NCBI RefSeq assembly: GCF_002355895.1
Contig: NZ_AP017652.1
Span: 314,001 to 378,000, forward strand
DNA length: 64,000 bases
Reading direction: 5' to 3'
From: Streptococcus sp. NPS 308
GTDB lineage: Bacteria; Bacillota; Bacilli; Lactobacillales; Streptococcaceae
Under the pieces are notes generated by a model. The model made no database searches and was not told the origin of the DNA. It saw only the letters and a list, made by a program, of their open reading frames with translations. Below are positions 56,201 through 64,000 of this stretch, in pieces. The position numbers and the translations under genes were made by a program. The number at the start of each line of letters is the position of its first letter. Positions within the stretch are counted from its first letter, which is position 1.

Positions 56201-56932
56201 ATGTTAGAAATTAAAAACCTGACAGGTGGCTATGTTCACGTCCCTGTCTTGAAAGATGTGTCCTTTACAGTTGAAAGTGGGCAGTTGGTTGGTTTGATTG
56301 GTCTTAACGGTGCTGGAAAATCAACGACTATCAATGAAATTATCGGTCTTTTGACACCTTACAGTGGGGAAATCAAGATTAATGGTCTAACCCTGCGAGA
56401 AGATGCGACTAGCTACCGCAAGCAGATTGGCTACATCCCAGAGACGCCTAGCTTGTATGAAGAACTGACCCTCAGGGAGCATATCGAGACGGTTGCCATG
56501 GCTTATGGTATTGAGCAAAATATAGCTTTTGAGCGAGTAGAACCTTTGTTAAAGATGTTTCGTTTGGATCAAAAATTAGATTGGTTTCCTGTGCATTTCT
56601 CCAAAGGGATGAAGCAGAAGGTCATGATTATCTGTGCTTTTGTGGTGGATCCGAGTCTCTTTATCGTGGATGAGCCTTTTCTTGGTCTGGATCCGCTAGC
56701 TATTGCAGACTTGATTCAGCTTTTGGAAGTAGAAAAGCAAAAAGGCAAGTCCATCCTCATGAGTACCCACGTGCTGGACTCGGCGGAGAAGATGTGTGAC
56801 GCCTTTGTTATTCTCCACAAGGGAGAGGTGCGGGCTCAGGGGAACCTCCAGCAACTCCGCGAGGCTTTTGATATGCCCGAGGCTAGCTTGAATGATATTT
56901 ACTTGGCTCTGACCAAAGAGGGGGACCTATGA
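56201..56932 (+). CDS. ecsA: ABC transporter ATP-binding protein EcsA
   Basis: The 243-residue ATPase has Walker A (GLNGAGKST), Q-loop, signature-like FSKGMKQKVM, Walker B (LFIVDEPFLGLD) and switch His (STHVLDS). With EcsB it forms an exporter-type ABC system; in Bacillus Ecs affects secretion, competence and intramembrane proteolysis. Stop overlaps ecsB start as ATGA. Confidence 0.9.
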   Translation: MLEIKNLTGGYVHVPVLKDVSFTVESGQLVGLIGLNGAGKSTTINEIIGLLTPYSGEIKINGLTLREDATSYRKQIGYIPETPSLYEELTLREHIETVAMAYGIEQNIAFERVEPLLKMFRLDQKLDWFPVHFSKGMKQKVMIICAFVVDPSLFIVDEPFLGLDPLAIADLIQLLEVEKQKGKSILMSTHVLDSAEKMCDAFVILHKGEVRAQGNLQQLREAFDMPEASLNDIYLALTKEGDL

Positions 56933-57978
56933 AAGACTTGTTTTTAAGGAGAAAGCAGGCTTTTCGTAAGGAGTGTGTCGGTTATCTGCGTTATGTTCTC
57001 AATGACCACTTTGTCTTATTCCTGCTGGTTCTCATCGGTTTTTTAGCCTACCAGTACAGTCAACTCCTGCAACATTTTCCTGAAAATCATTGGCCCATCC
57101 TCTTGTTTTTGGGAATTGTATCTGCCTTGCTTTTGGCTTGGGGAGGAATCGCGACCTACATAGAAGTACCTGACAAGCTCTTTCTCTTAGTAGCTGAAGA
57201 GGAGGTCAAGTCATACCTCAAAGGGCAGACGGTGCGTTCATTGGTTTTCTGGACAATTGTGCAAACCCTCTTTTTACTCTTGTTTGCGCCATTGTTTTTA
57301 GCCATGGGCTATGGCTTGCCAGTCTTTCTCGTCTATGTGCTTTTTTTAGGAGTTGGGAAATACCTAGTCTTTCGCCACAAAGCAAGCAAATTTTTCACTG
57401 AAACTGGACTGAACTGGGACTATGTCATTGCCCAAGAAAGCAAGCGTAAGCAAGTCTTACTTCGTTTCTTTGCCCTCTTTACTCAGGTCAAGGGCGTTTC
57501 AAATAGTGTCAAGCGTCGCGCTTATCTGGATTTCATCCTAAAGACTGTTCAAAAGGTGCCAGGGAAGATCTGGCAAAACCTCTATCTCCGCTCTTATCTG
57601 CGAAATGGAGACCTCTTTGCCCTCAGTCTCCGCCTCTTGCTCTTATCCTTGTTAGCTGTGATCTTTATCGAGCAATCTTGGATCGCGACGGCAGTAGTTG
57701 TCCTGTTTAATTATCTTATGCTCTTCCAGTTGTTGGCTCTCTATCGTGCCCTTGACTACCAGTACTTGACCCAGCTCTTTCCTTTAGAAAAGGGTGAAAA
57801 AGAGAAGGGTTTGAAACAGATAATGCTCGGTGTTGGAAGTGTCGTTCTTTTGTTGGAATTGCTAGTCGGAGCAGTAGTTTTGCAAGAAAAAATAGCCTTG
57901 TTGGCTCTTGTAGGAGCAAGTCTTGTCCTACAATTGTTTTATTTACCTTATCAAGTGAAAAGATTGGTTGACGAATAG
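56929..57978 (+). CDS. ecsB: ABC transporter permease EcsB
   Basis: The 349-residue membrane protein has several hydrophobic helices (FVLFLLVLIGFLAYQYSQLL; IVSALLLAWGGIATYIEVPD) and a charged middle with KRRAYLDFILKTVQ, matching EcsB. Partner of EcsA. Confidence 0.88.
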   Translation: MKDLFLRRKQAFRKECVGYLRYVLNDHFVLFLLVLIGFLAYQYSQLLQHFPENHWPILLFLGIVSALLLAWGGIATYIEVPDKLFLLVAEEEVKSYLKGQTVRSLVFWTIVQTLFLLLFAPLFLAMGYGLPVFLVYVLFLGVGKYLVFRHKASKFFTETGLNWDYVIAQESKRKQVLLRFFALFTQVKGVSNSVKRRAYLDFILKTVQKVPGKIWQNLYLRSYLRNGDLFALSLRLLLLSLLAVIFIEQSWIATAVVVLFNYLMLFQLLALYRALDYQYLTQLFPLEKGEKEKGLKQIMLGVGSVVLLLELLVGAVVLQEKIALLALVGASLVLQLFYLPYQVKRLVDE

Positions 57979-58025
57979 ACAAAAAACTAGTAGAATAGTA
58001 AGGAAACTTTATACGGAGGAAAGAA

Positions 58026-58820
58026 ATGGACTTGGGTGATATTGAGCTAACGCTGACCCCGATACCAGGGAAGAGCGGCAAGGCTTATATGGGAAGCTAC
58101 CCTGATGGGAAGCGCGTCTTTGTAAAAATGAACACCTCTCCAATCCTACCTGGCCTAGCCAGAGAACAAATCGCTCCTCAATTACTATGGACTCGTCGTT
58201 TAGCGGATGGTCGTGATATGTGTGCCCAAGAATGGTTGACGGGCAAAATCTTGACTCCCTACGATATGAATCGCAAACAAATTATTACAATCTTGAACCG
58301 TCTTCACCGCTCGCGTCCCTTGATGAAGCAGTTGAGTCGTTTGGGATATACCATGGAAAAACCGGTTGATTTATTGCGTTCTTGGCAACAAGAAGTACCA
58401 GAAATCTTGCAACAGAATCACTACTTGAATAGTGTGATTGCTGAGCTAGGTAAGACGGTTCCAAGTTTTAGAGAAGACCATGCAACGATTGTGCATGGGG
58501 ATCTTCGCCATAGTAATTGGATTGAGACAGAGAGTGGACTCGTTTATCTAGTGGATTGGGATTCGGTTCGTCTGACGGATCGTATGTTTGATGTGGCGCA
58601 TTTGCTATGCCACTACATTCCAGATCATCAGTGGCGTCAATGGTTGAGAGACTACGGCTATAAGTACAATCAGACAGTGTTAGATAAATTGTACTGGTAT
58701 GGTCAGTATTCTTACTTGAACCAGATTGCCAAATACTGTGAAAATCAAGATTTAGACAATGTAAACCGGGAGATTTATGCCTTGCGTGTCTTCCGTGACA
58801 AGTATGGAAAGAAGAGATGA
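58026..58820 (+). CDS. ccrZ: Cell cycle regulator CcrZ (aminoglycoside-phosphotransferase fold)
   Basis: The 264-residue kinase-like protein has the Brenner motif HGDLRHSNW with His157 and Asn164, and VDWDS with Asp177. These are the same residue numbers as in pneumococcal CcrZ, which localises to midcell with FtsZ and promotes DnaA-driven replication (published work on S. pneumoniae). A choline/ethanolamine-kinase-like reaction was suspected earlier; ribose-type small molecules have been proposed. ACGGAGG precedes the ATG by 9. Stop overlaps trmB start (ATGA). Confidence 0.92.
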   Translation: MDLGDIELTLTPIPGKSGKAYMGSYPDGKRVFVKMNTSPILPGLAREQIAPQLLWTRRLADGRDMCAQEWLTGKILTPYDMNRKQIITILNRLHRSRPLMKQLSRLGYTMEKPVDLLRSWQQEVPEILQQNHYLNSVIAELGKTVPSFREDHATIVHGDLRHSNWIETESGLVYLVDWDSVRLTDRMFDVAHLLCHYIPDHQWRQWLRDYGYKYNQTVLDKLYWYGQYSYLNQIAKYCENQDLDNVNREIYALRVFRDKYGKKR

Positions 58821-59452
58821 GAGTTAGAAATCGTAAAGGGGCGACAGAGTTACTAGAGGCTAATCCCCAGTATGTTGTCCTCAATCCCTTGGAAGCAAAA
58901 GGGAAATGGCGAGACTTGTTTGGAAATGATCATCCGATTCATGTTGAGGTTGGAAGTGGAAAAGGAGCCTTCGTATCAGGAATGGCCAAACAAAACCCTA
59001 ACATCAACTATATCGGGATTGATATCCAAAAGTCGGTGTTAAGTTATGCCTTGGATAAGGTATTAGAAGTTGGAGTGCCCAATATCAAGTTGTTGTGGGT
59101 AGATGGTTCAGATTTGACAGACTACTTTGAAGACGGTGAGATTGATCGTCTCTACCTAAACTTTTCTGATCCCTGGCCTAAAAAACGCCATGAAAAACGT
59201 CGTTTGACCTACAAGAGTTTCTTGGATACCTTTAAGCGTATCTTGCCTGAGAATGGGGAAATCCATTTCAAGACAGATAACCGTGGCTTGTTTGAGTACA
59301 GCCTGGTGAGTTTTTCTCAGTATGGGATGAAACTGAACGGAGTTTGGTTGGACTTACATGCCAGTGATTTTGAAGGCAATGTCATGACGGAATATGAGCA
59401 AAAATTCTCCAACAAGGGTCAAGTGATCTACCGAGTTGAGGCAGAATTTTAA
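58817..59452 (+). CDS. trmB: tRNA (guanine46-N7)-methyltransferase
   Basis: The 211-residue SAM enzyme: [59 protein letters not shown] and [18 protein letters not shown]. Translationally coupled to ccrZ. Confidence 0.96.
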   Translation: MRVRNRKGATELLEANPQYVVLNPLEAKGKWRDLFGNDHPIHVEVGSGKGAFVSGMAKQNPNINYIGIDIQKSVLSYALDKVLEVGVPNIKLLWVDGSDLTDYFEDGEIDRLYLNFSDPWPKKRHEKRRLTYKSFLDTFKRILPENGEIHFKTDNRGLFEYSLVSFSQYGMKLNGVWLDLHASDFEGNVMTEYEQKFSNKGQVIYRVEAEF

Positions 59453-59489
59453 GAAATAGCTTAAAAACCAGCCGTTTGAGTGCTTATAC

Positions 59490-59518
59490 TTTACATAAAT
59501 TGACAAACGTGCTATACT
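59490..59518 (+). promoter_or_regulatory. Promoter of the rimP-nusA-infB operon
   Basis: TTTACA (59490-59495), 17-base spacer, TATACT (59513-59518). A leader hairpin AGAGGCG / CGCCTCT (59539-59566) follows before rimP. Confidence 0.7.
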
Positions 59519-59578
59519 GATAGTAAGAATATGAGAAAGAGAGGCGGGGAAATATCTTCGCCTCTTGCTTATGAGGAG

Positions 59579-60058
59579 GTGGACGCAATCGCAACAATCG
59601 TAGAATTAGTCAGAGAAGTTGTAGAACCTGTCATCCAAACGCCTTTCGAACTCGTGGATATCGAGTATGGAAAGATTGGCAGTGACATGATTCTCAGTAT
59701 TTTTGTAGATAAACCTGAAGGAATTACCTTGAACGACACGGCAGACCTGACAGAAATTATCAGTCCTGTTCTAGACACCATCAAGCCTGATCCCTTCCCA
59801 GAACAATATTTCCTAGAAATCACCAGTCCAGGCTTGGAACGTCCTTTGAAAACCAAGGATGCCGTCGCTGGAGCAGTTGGAAAATACATCCATGTCGGGC
59901 TCTATCAAGCCATCGATAAGCAAAAAGTCTTTGAAGGAACCTTGCTGTCCTTTGAAGAGGATGAGTTGACTATGGAGTATATGGACAAGACACGTAAGAA
60001 AACCGTCCAAATTCCATACAGTTTAGTATCAAAAGCACGTTTAGCAGTAAAACTATAG
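59579..60058 (+). CDS. rimP: Ribosome maturation factor RimP
   Basis: The 159-residue protein assists 30S maturation: [35 protein letters not shown], and C-terminal Sm-like domain ([19 protein letters not shown]). The GTG at 59579 matches homologues, but the strong Shine-Dalgarno GAGGAGGTGG overlaps it and is better placed for an ATC codon at 59588. A longer in-frame ATG at 59531 would run through the leader hairpin. First gene of the operon. Confidence 0.85.
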   Translation: MDAIATIVELVREVVEPVIQTPFELVDIEYGKIGSDMILSIFVDKPEGITLNDTADLTEIISPVLDTIKPDPFPEQYFLEITSPGLERPLKTKDAVAGAVGKYIHVGLYQAIDKQKVFEGTLLSFEEDELTMEYMDKTRKKTVQIPYSLVSKARLAVKL

Positions 60059-60100
60059 AAAAGAAAGGATAGCTTTTGAGAATTCAAAAGTGAAGAAAAC

Positions 60101-61237
60101 ATGAGTAAAGAAATGCTAGAGGCCTTCCGCATTTTGGAAGAAGACAAGGGAATCAAAAAAGAAGACATCATCGACGCAGTAGTAGAGTCGCTTCGTTCCG
60201 CTTATCGCAGACGTTATGGTCAATCTGATAGCGTAGCCATCGACTTTAACGAAAAAACAGGTGACTTTACAGTTTATACTGTCCGTGAAGTTGTAGACGA
60301 AGTATTTGATAGCCGTTTGGAAATCAGCTTGAAAGATGCCCTTGCCATTAATTCAGCCTATGAGCTTGGTGACAAGATCAAGTTTGAAGAAGCACCAGCT
60401 GAGTTTGGTCGTGTAGCAGCCCAGTCTGCAAAACAAACCATCATGGAAAAAATGCGCAAGCAAACACGTGCCATCACTTATAATACTTACAAAGAACATG
60501 AGCAAGAAATCATGTCTGGTACAGTAGAACGCTTTGACAACCGCTTTATTTATGTCAATCTTGGCAGCATCGAAGCCCAATTGTCCAAACAAGACCAAAT
60601 CCCTGGAGAAGTTTTTGCTTCCCACGACCGTATCGAAGTCTACGTTTACAAGGTTGAAGACAATCCTCGTGGTGTCAACGTCTTTGTTAGCCGTAGCCAT
60701 CCAGAGATGATTAAGCGTTTGATGGAGCAAGAAATTCCAGAAGTTTACGATGGAACTGTTGAAATCATGAGTGTGGCCCGTGAAGCAGGTGACCGTACCA
60801 AGGTTGCTGTTCGTAGCCACAATCCAAACGTGGACGCTATCGGGACAATCGTTGGGCGTGGTGGTGCCAATATCAAGAAAATCACCAGCAAGTTCCACCC
60901 AGCTCGCTACGACGCTAAGAGCGACCGTATGATTCCTGTAGAAGAGAACATTGACGTTATCGAGTGGGTAGCAGATCCAGCTGAGTTTATCTACAATGCC
61001 ATCGCACCTGCAGAGGTTGACCAAGTTATCTTTGATGAAAACGACAGCAAACGTGCCTTGGTCGTTGTACCTGATAACAAGCTTTCTCTTGCTATCGGTC
61101 GTCGTGGACAAAACGTTCGCTTGGCAGCTCACTTGACGGGTTACCGTATCGATATCAAGTCTGCCAGTGAGTTTGAAGCTATGGAAGAAGCAGGTCAAAT
61201 TGATTACGCAGTTGCGGATGAATTGATCGAAGAATAA
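60101..61237 (+). CDS. nusA: Transcription termination/antitermination factor NusA
   Basis: The 378-residue protein: N-terminal polymerase-binding domain (MSKEMLEAFRILEEDKGIKK), S1 domain ~130-200, KH domains with VGRGGANIKKI and IGRRGQNVRLAAHLTGYRID. It lacks the C-terminal acidic repeats of E. coli, as usual for Firmicutes. Confidence 0.97.
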   Translation: MSKEMLEAFRILEEDKGIKKEDIIDAVVESLRSAYRRRYGQSDSVAIDFNEKTGDFTVYTVREVVDEVFDSRLEISLKDALAINSAYELGDKIKFEEAPAEFGRVAAQSAKQTIMEKMRKQTRAITYNTYKEHEQEIMSGTVERFDNRFIYVNLGSIEAQLSKQDQIPGEVFASHDRIEVYVYKVEDNPRGVNVFVSRSHPEMIKRLMEQEIPEVYDGTVEIMSVAREAGDRTKVAVRSHNPNVDAIGTIVGRGGANIKKITSKFHPARYDAKSDRMIPVEENIDVIEWVADPAEFIYNAIAPAEVDQVIFDENDSKRALVVVPDNKLSLAIGRRGQNVRLAAHLTGYRIDIKSASEFEAMEEAGQIDYAVADELIEE

Positions 61238-61258
61238 AAGCTGCTAGAGGAGGGAAAG

Positions 61259-61552
61259 ATGAAAACAAGAAAAATCCCTTTGCGCAAGTCTGTTGTTTCC
61301 AACGATGTGATTGACAAGCGAGATTTACTTCGTATTGTCAAGAACAAAGAAGGACAGGTCTTTATCGATCCGACAGGCAAGGCCAATGGCCGGGGCGCTT
61401 ATATCAAGCTAGACAATGCAGAAGCCCTAGAGGCTAAAAAGAAAAAAGTCTTTAACCGTAGCTTTAACATGGAAGTTGAAGAAAGCTTTTATGACGAGTT
61501 GATCGCCTATGTGGATCACAAAGTGAAAAGAAGAGAGTTAGGACTTGAATAA
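61259..61552 (+). CDS. ylxR: YlxR family RNA-binding protein (DUF448)
   Basis: The 97-residue protein has IPLRKSVVSNDVIDKRDLLR and TGKANGRGAYIKL, the conserved GRGAY motif. AGAGGAGGG precedes the ATG. Always between nusA and ylxQ/infB in Firmicutes; in Bacillus related to RNase P and nucleoid functions. Confidence 0.95.
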   Translation: MKTRKIPLRKSVVSNDVIDKRDLLRIVKNKEGQVFIDPTGKANGRGAYIKLDNAEALEAKKKKVFNRSFNMEVEESFYDELIAYVDHKVKRRELGLE

Positions 61553-61844
61553 GCAAAAGATAAGCAATCTCTTGGGACTGGCTCAACGAGCAGGCAGGAT
61601 CATATCGGGTGAGGAATTGGTGGTCAAGGCCATTCAAGACCAGAAAGCCAAGCTAGTCTTTCTAGCCCATGATGCTGGCCCCAATCTAACCAAGAAGATT
61701 CAAGATAAAAGTGACTATTATCAAGTAGAAGTTATAACCGTGTTTTCAACACTGGAATTAAGCATAGCAGTCGGGAAATCGAGAAAGGTTTTGGCTGTGA
61801 CAGATGCTGGATTTACAAAGAAAATGAGGTCTCTTATGGAATAG
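61545..61844 (+). CDS. ylxQ: L7Ae/L30e-type ribosomal-like protein YlxQ
   Basis: The 99-residue protein starts at TTG with AGGA about 7 bases upstream and overlaps ylxR by 8 bases. It has [14 protein letters not shown] and [20 protein letters not shown], an L7Ae kink-turn RNA-binding fold. Confidence 0.9.
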   Translation: MNKQKISNLLGLAQRAGRIISGEELVVKAIQDQKAKLVFLAHDAGPNLTKKIQDKSDYYQVEVITVFSTLELSIAVGKSRKVLAVTDAGFTKKMRSLME

Positions 61845-61860
61845 AAGAGGAGGACATGAT

Positions 61861-64000
61861 TTGTCTAAGAAAAGATTGTACGAAATCGCAAAAGAACTTG
61901 GAAAAGAAAGTAAAGAAGTTGTAGCGCGTGCAAAAGAGTTGGGCTTGGATGTGAAAAGCCACTCATCGAGCGTGGAAGCTGCTGCTGCTGAGCAAATCGC
62001 GGCTAGCTTTAAACCTGCACCTGCTCCTAAGGCAGAAGCAAAACCTGCAGCACCAAAAGCAAGTGTAGAAAAGAAAGCAGAAAAGCCTGTATCAGCTAAA
62101 CCAGTAGCCGCTAAGGAAGAAAGTAAACCAGCTGCACCTGCAGCTCCTAAGGAAGACAAAGTAGTGGCCGCAAGACCACAAAGTCGAAACTTCAAGGCGG
62201 AGCGTGAGGCGCGTGCCAAAGAGCAGGCAGAGCGACGCAAACAAAACAAGGGCAACAACCGTGACCAACAACAAAATGGTAACCGTCAGAAAAATGACGG
62301 CCGTAATGGTGGCAAACCTGGTCAAGGGAACCGCGACAATCGCCGATTTAACGACCAAGGGAAAAAATCACAAGGTCAAGGAAATCGTGGCAATGATCGC
62401 CGTCAGCAACAAGACTTCCAGCCAAAACCAGCTGGACCACGTGTTGACTTTAAAGCCCGTGCGGCAGCCCTAAAAGCAGAGCAAAATGCAGAGTACGCAC
62501 GCTCAAGCGAGGAGCGCTTCAAACAATCGCAAGCTGCTAAAGAAGCTTTGGCTCAAGCTAATAAACGCAAGGAACCTGAGGAGATCTTTGAGGAAGCCGC
62601 TAAGTTAGCTGAACAAACGCAGCCAGCCGTAGCAGTAGCTCCTGTAGCGAAAGAAGCGCCAGTGGATACACGTCGTAAAAAACAAGCTCGACCAGACAAA
62701 GAACGTGACGATTATGATCACGAAGAAGATGGTCCTAGAAAACAACAAAAGAATCGAAGTAGTCAGAATCAAGTGAGAAATCAAAGAAATAGTAACTGGA
62801 ATAATAATAAAAAGAATAAAAAAGGCAACAAGCAAAATAACCGCAATCAGGCACCAAAACCTGTTACAGAACGTAAGTTCCATGAATTGCCAAGCGAATT
62901 TGAATATACAGATGGTATGACTGTTGCGGAAATCGCAAAACGTATCAAACGTGAACCAGCTGAAATCGTTAAGAAACTCTTTATGATGGGTGTTATGGCC
63001 ACACAAAACCAATCTTTGGATGGTGACACCATTGAACTCCTATTGGTAGATTATGGTATCGAAGCCAAACAAAAGGTTGAAGTGGACAATGCGGACATCG
63101 AACGTTTCTTCGTCGAAGATGGTTATCTCAATGAAGATGAATTGGTTGAGCGTCCACCAGTTGTGACGATCATGGGACACGTTGACCATGGTAAAACTAC
63201 CCTTCTAGATACCCTTCGTAACTCTCGTGTTGCGACAGGTGAAGCAGGTGGGATCACTCAGCATATCGGTGCCTACCAAATCGTGGAAAACGGCAAGAAG
63301 ATTACCTTCCTTGATACACCAGGACACGCGGCCTTTACATCGATGCGTGCTCGTGGTGCATCTGTTACCGATATTACCATCTTGGTTGTAGCGGCAGACG
63401 ACGGGGTTATGCCTCAAACTATCGAAGCTATCAACCACTCAAAAGCGGCCAACGTTCCAATCATCGTTGCTATCAACAAGATTGATAAACCAGGTGCCAA
63501 TCCAGAACGCGTTATCGGTGAATTGGCAGAACACGGTGTCATGTCAACTGCTTGGGGTGGAGATTCTGAGTTTGTCGAAATTTCAGCTAAGTTCAACCAA
63601 AATATCGATGAACTCTTGGAAACAGTCCTTCTTGTGGCTGAAATCCAAGAACTCAAGGCAGACCCAACAGTGCGTGCTATCGGTACCGTTATCGAAGCGC
63701 GCTTGGATAAAGGAAAAGGTGCGGTCGCAACTCTTCTTGTGCAACAAGGTACCTTGAATGTCCAAGACCCAATCGTTGTCGGAAATACCTTCGGTCGTGT
63801 CCGTGCCATGACCAATGACCTTGGTCGTCGTGTTAAGGTTGCAGGTCCATCAACACCAGTTTCTATCACAGGTTTGAACGAAGCGCCAATGGCGGGTGAC
63901 CACTTTGCCGTTTACGAAGATGAAAAATCTGCGCGTGCAGCAGGTGAAGAACGTGCCAAACGTGCTCTTATGAAACAACGTCAAGCTACCCAACGTGTCA
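61861..64000 (+). CDS. infB: Translation initiation factor IF-2 (3' end outside window)
   Basis: The frame is open from TTG at 61861 (AGGAGG 8 bases upstream) to the window end, 713 codons visible. N-terminal [20 protein letters not shown] with IF2N fold, a long basic/Gln/Asn-rich linker ~55-340, a second IF2N domain ([18 protein letters not shown]), then the GTPase: [14 protein letters not shown] at ~440, [15 protein letters not shown] and NKIDKPGAN, followed by domain 2. It places initiator tRNA on the 30S subunit. Last visible gene of the rimP operon. Confidence 0.96.
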   Translation, partial: MSKKRLYEIAKELGKESKEVVARAKELGLDVKSHSSSVEAAAAEQIAASFKPAPAPKAEAKPAAPKASVEKKAEKPVSAKPVAAKEESKPAAPAAPKEDKVVAARPQSRNFKAEREARAKEQAERRKQNKGNNRDQQQNGNRQKNDGRNGGKPGQGNRDNRRFNDQGKKSQGQGNRGNDRRQQQDFQPKPAGPRVDFKARAAALKAEQNAEYARSSEERFKQSQAAKEALAQANKRKEPEEIFEEAAKLAEQTQPAVAVAPVAKEAPVDTRRKKQARPDKERDDYDHEEDGPRKQQKNRSSQNQVRNQRNSNWNNNKKNKKGNKQNNRNQAPKPVTERKFHELPSEFEYTDGMTVAEIAKRIKREPAEIVKKLFMMGVMATQNQSLDGDTIELLLVDYGIEAKQKVEVDNADIERFFVEDGYLNEDELVERPPVVTIMGHVDHGKTTLLDTLRNSRVATGEAGGITQHIGAYQIVENGKKITFLDTPGHAAFTSMRARGASVTDITILVVAADDGVMPQTIEAINHSKAANVPIIVAINKIDKPGANPERVIGELAEHGVMSTAWGGDSEFVEISAKFNQNIDELLETVLLVAEIQELKADPTVRAIGTVIEARLDKGKGAVATLLVQQGTLNVQDPIVVGNTFGRVRAMTNDLGRRVKVAGPSTPVSITGLNEAPMAGDHFAVYEDEKSARAAGEERAKRALMKQRQATQRV

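Noticed and set aside
59500..59518. TTGACA followed by TATACT before rimP as a promoter pair
   Set aside because: Spacing is only 7 bases. TTTACA at 59490 with a 17-base spacer is the plausible -35.
60353..61198. 281-codon minus-strand reading frame inside nusA
   Set aside because: Long only because of the codon bias of nusA on the other strand; no translation signals or family match.

Overview
The window is chromosomal DNA of a Streptococcus of the mitis group (S. mitis / S. oralis / S. pneumoniae relatives). The evidence is near-pneumococcal protein sequences (PBP2X, CcrZ with H157/N164/D177, CbpB, the XerD-like protein, EndoD), YSIRK/LPXTG surface proteins, moderately AT-rich codon use, and gene orders typical of this group: rsmH-ftsL-pbp2X-mraY; murI-rdgB-yfcE-cbpB-xerD-like-scpA-scpB-rluB-yidD; endoD-pgk-(ArAE)-glnR-glnA; hrcA-grpE-dnaK-dnaJ; rimP-nusA-ylxR-ylxQ-infB. 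No rRNA, tRNA, CRISPR array or prophage was seen. The species cannot be fixed from the sequence alone.

Layout. 1-4.5 kb: a DUF6110 protein (cut by the window edge) and an unusual P-type ATPase without a CPx motif, then an ISL3-family transposase remnant fused to a truncated DUF898 gene, then a DUF389 membrane protein. 4.6-7.8 kb: an AT-rich accessory patch with a small unknown gene and a TetR-MATE efflux pair with a clear operator, bracketed by two direct copies of a ~150-bp repeat and by gene debris. 7.9-10.75 kb: an SOS-type mutagenesis operon (HdiR/LexA-like repressor, UmuC polymerase, YolD-like, DUF5960) with an operator palindrome on the -35 box. 11.1-17.1 kb: a 1995-residue cell-wall protein joining a trypsin-like protease to a GH29 fucosidase. 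17.4-19.6 kb: an XRE/DUF3278 membrane-protein operon ending in glutathione peroxidase, with twin operators. 19.8-24.3 kb: division and cell-wall genes. 24.4-29.5 kb: a GH95 fucosidase. 29.9-37.5 kb: housekeeping genes for peptidoglycan precursor, nucleotide clean-up, c-di-AMP binding and chromosome condensation. 37.6-39.3 kb: a Na/Pi transporter. 39.6-44.3 kb: EndoD (GH85). 44.6-49.8 kb: glycolysis, nitrogen control, and a PadR-DUF2812 operon. 49.8-55.4 kb: the CIRCE-controlled heat-shock operon. 55.4-64 kb: HIT protein, EcsAB, CcrZ-TrmB, and the nusA-infB operon, cut by the window end.

How it works together. The three large YSIRK-LPXTG enzymes (GH29 with protease, GH95, GH85) have complementary activities: removal of alpha-1,3/4 and alpha-1,2 fucose, and release of N-glycans. 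Each has a CcpA (cre) site in its promoter region, so they look like one dispersed, catabolite-repressed host-glycan programme.

The most unexpected signal is in the heat-shock operon. The grpE-dnaK and dnaK-dnaJ spacers (about 0.45 kb each) hold three copies of a hairpin element, one of them inverted. Their stems differ in sequence but remain paired (compensatory changes, including completely different apical stems). That indicates a selected or mobile structured nucleic-acid element rather than filler DNA.
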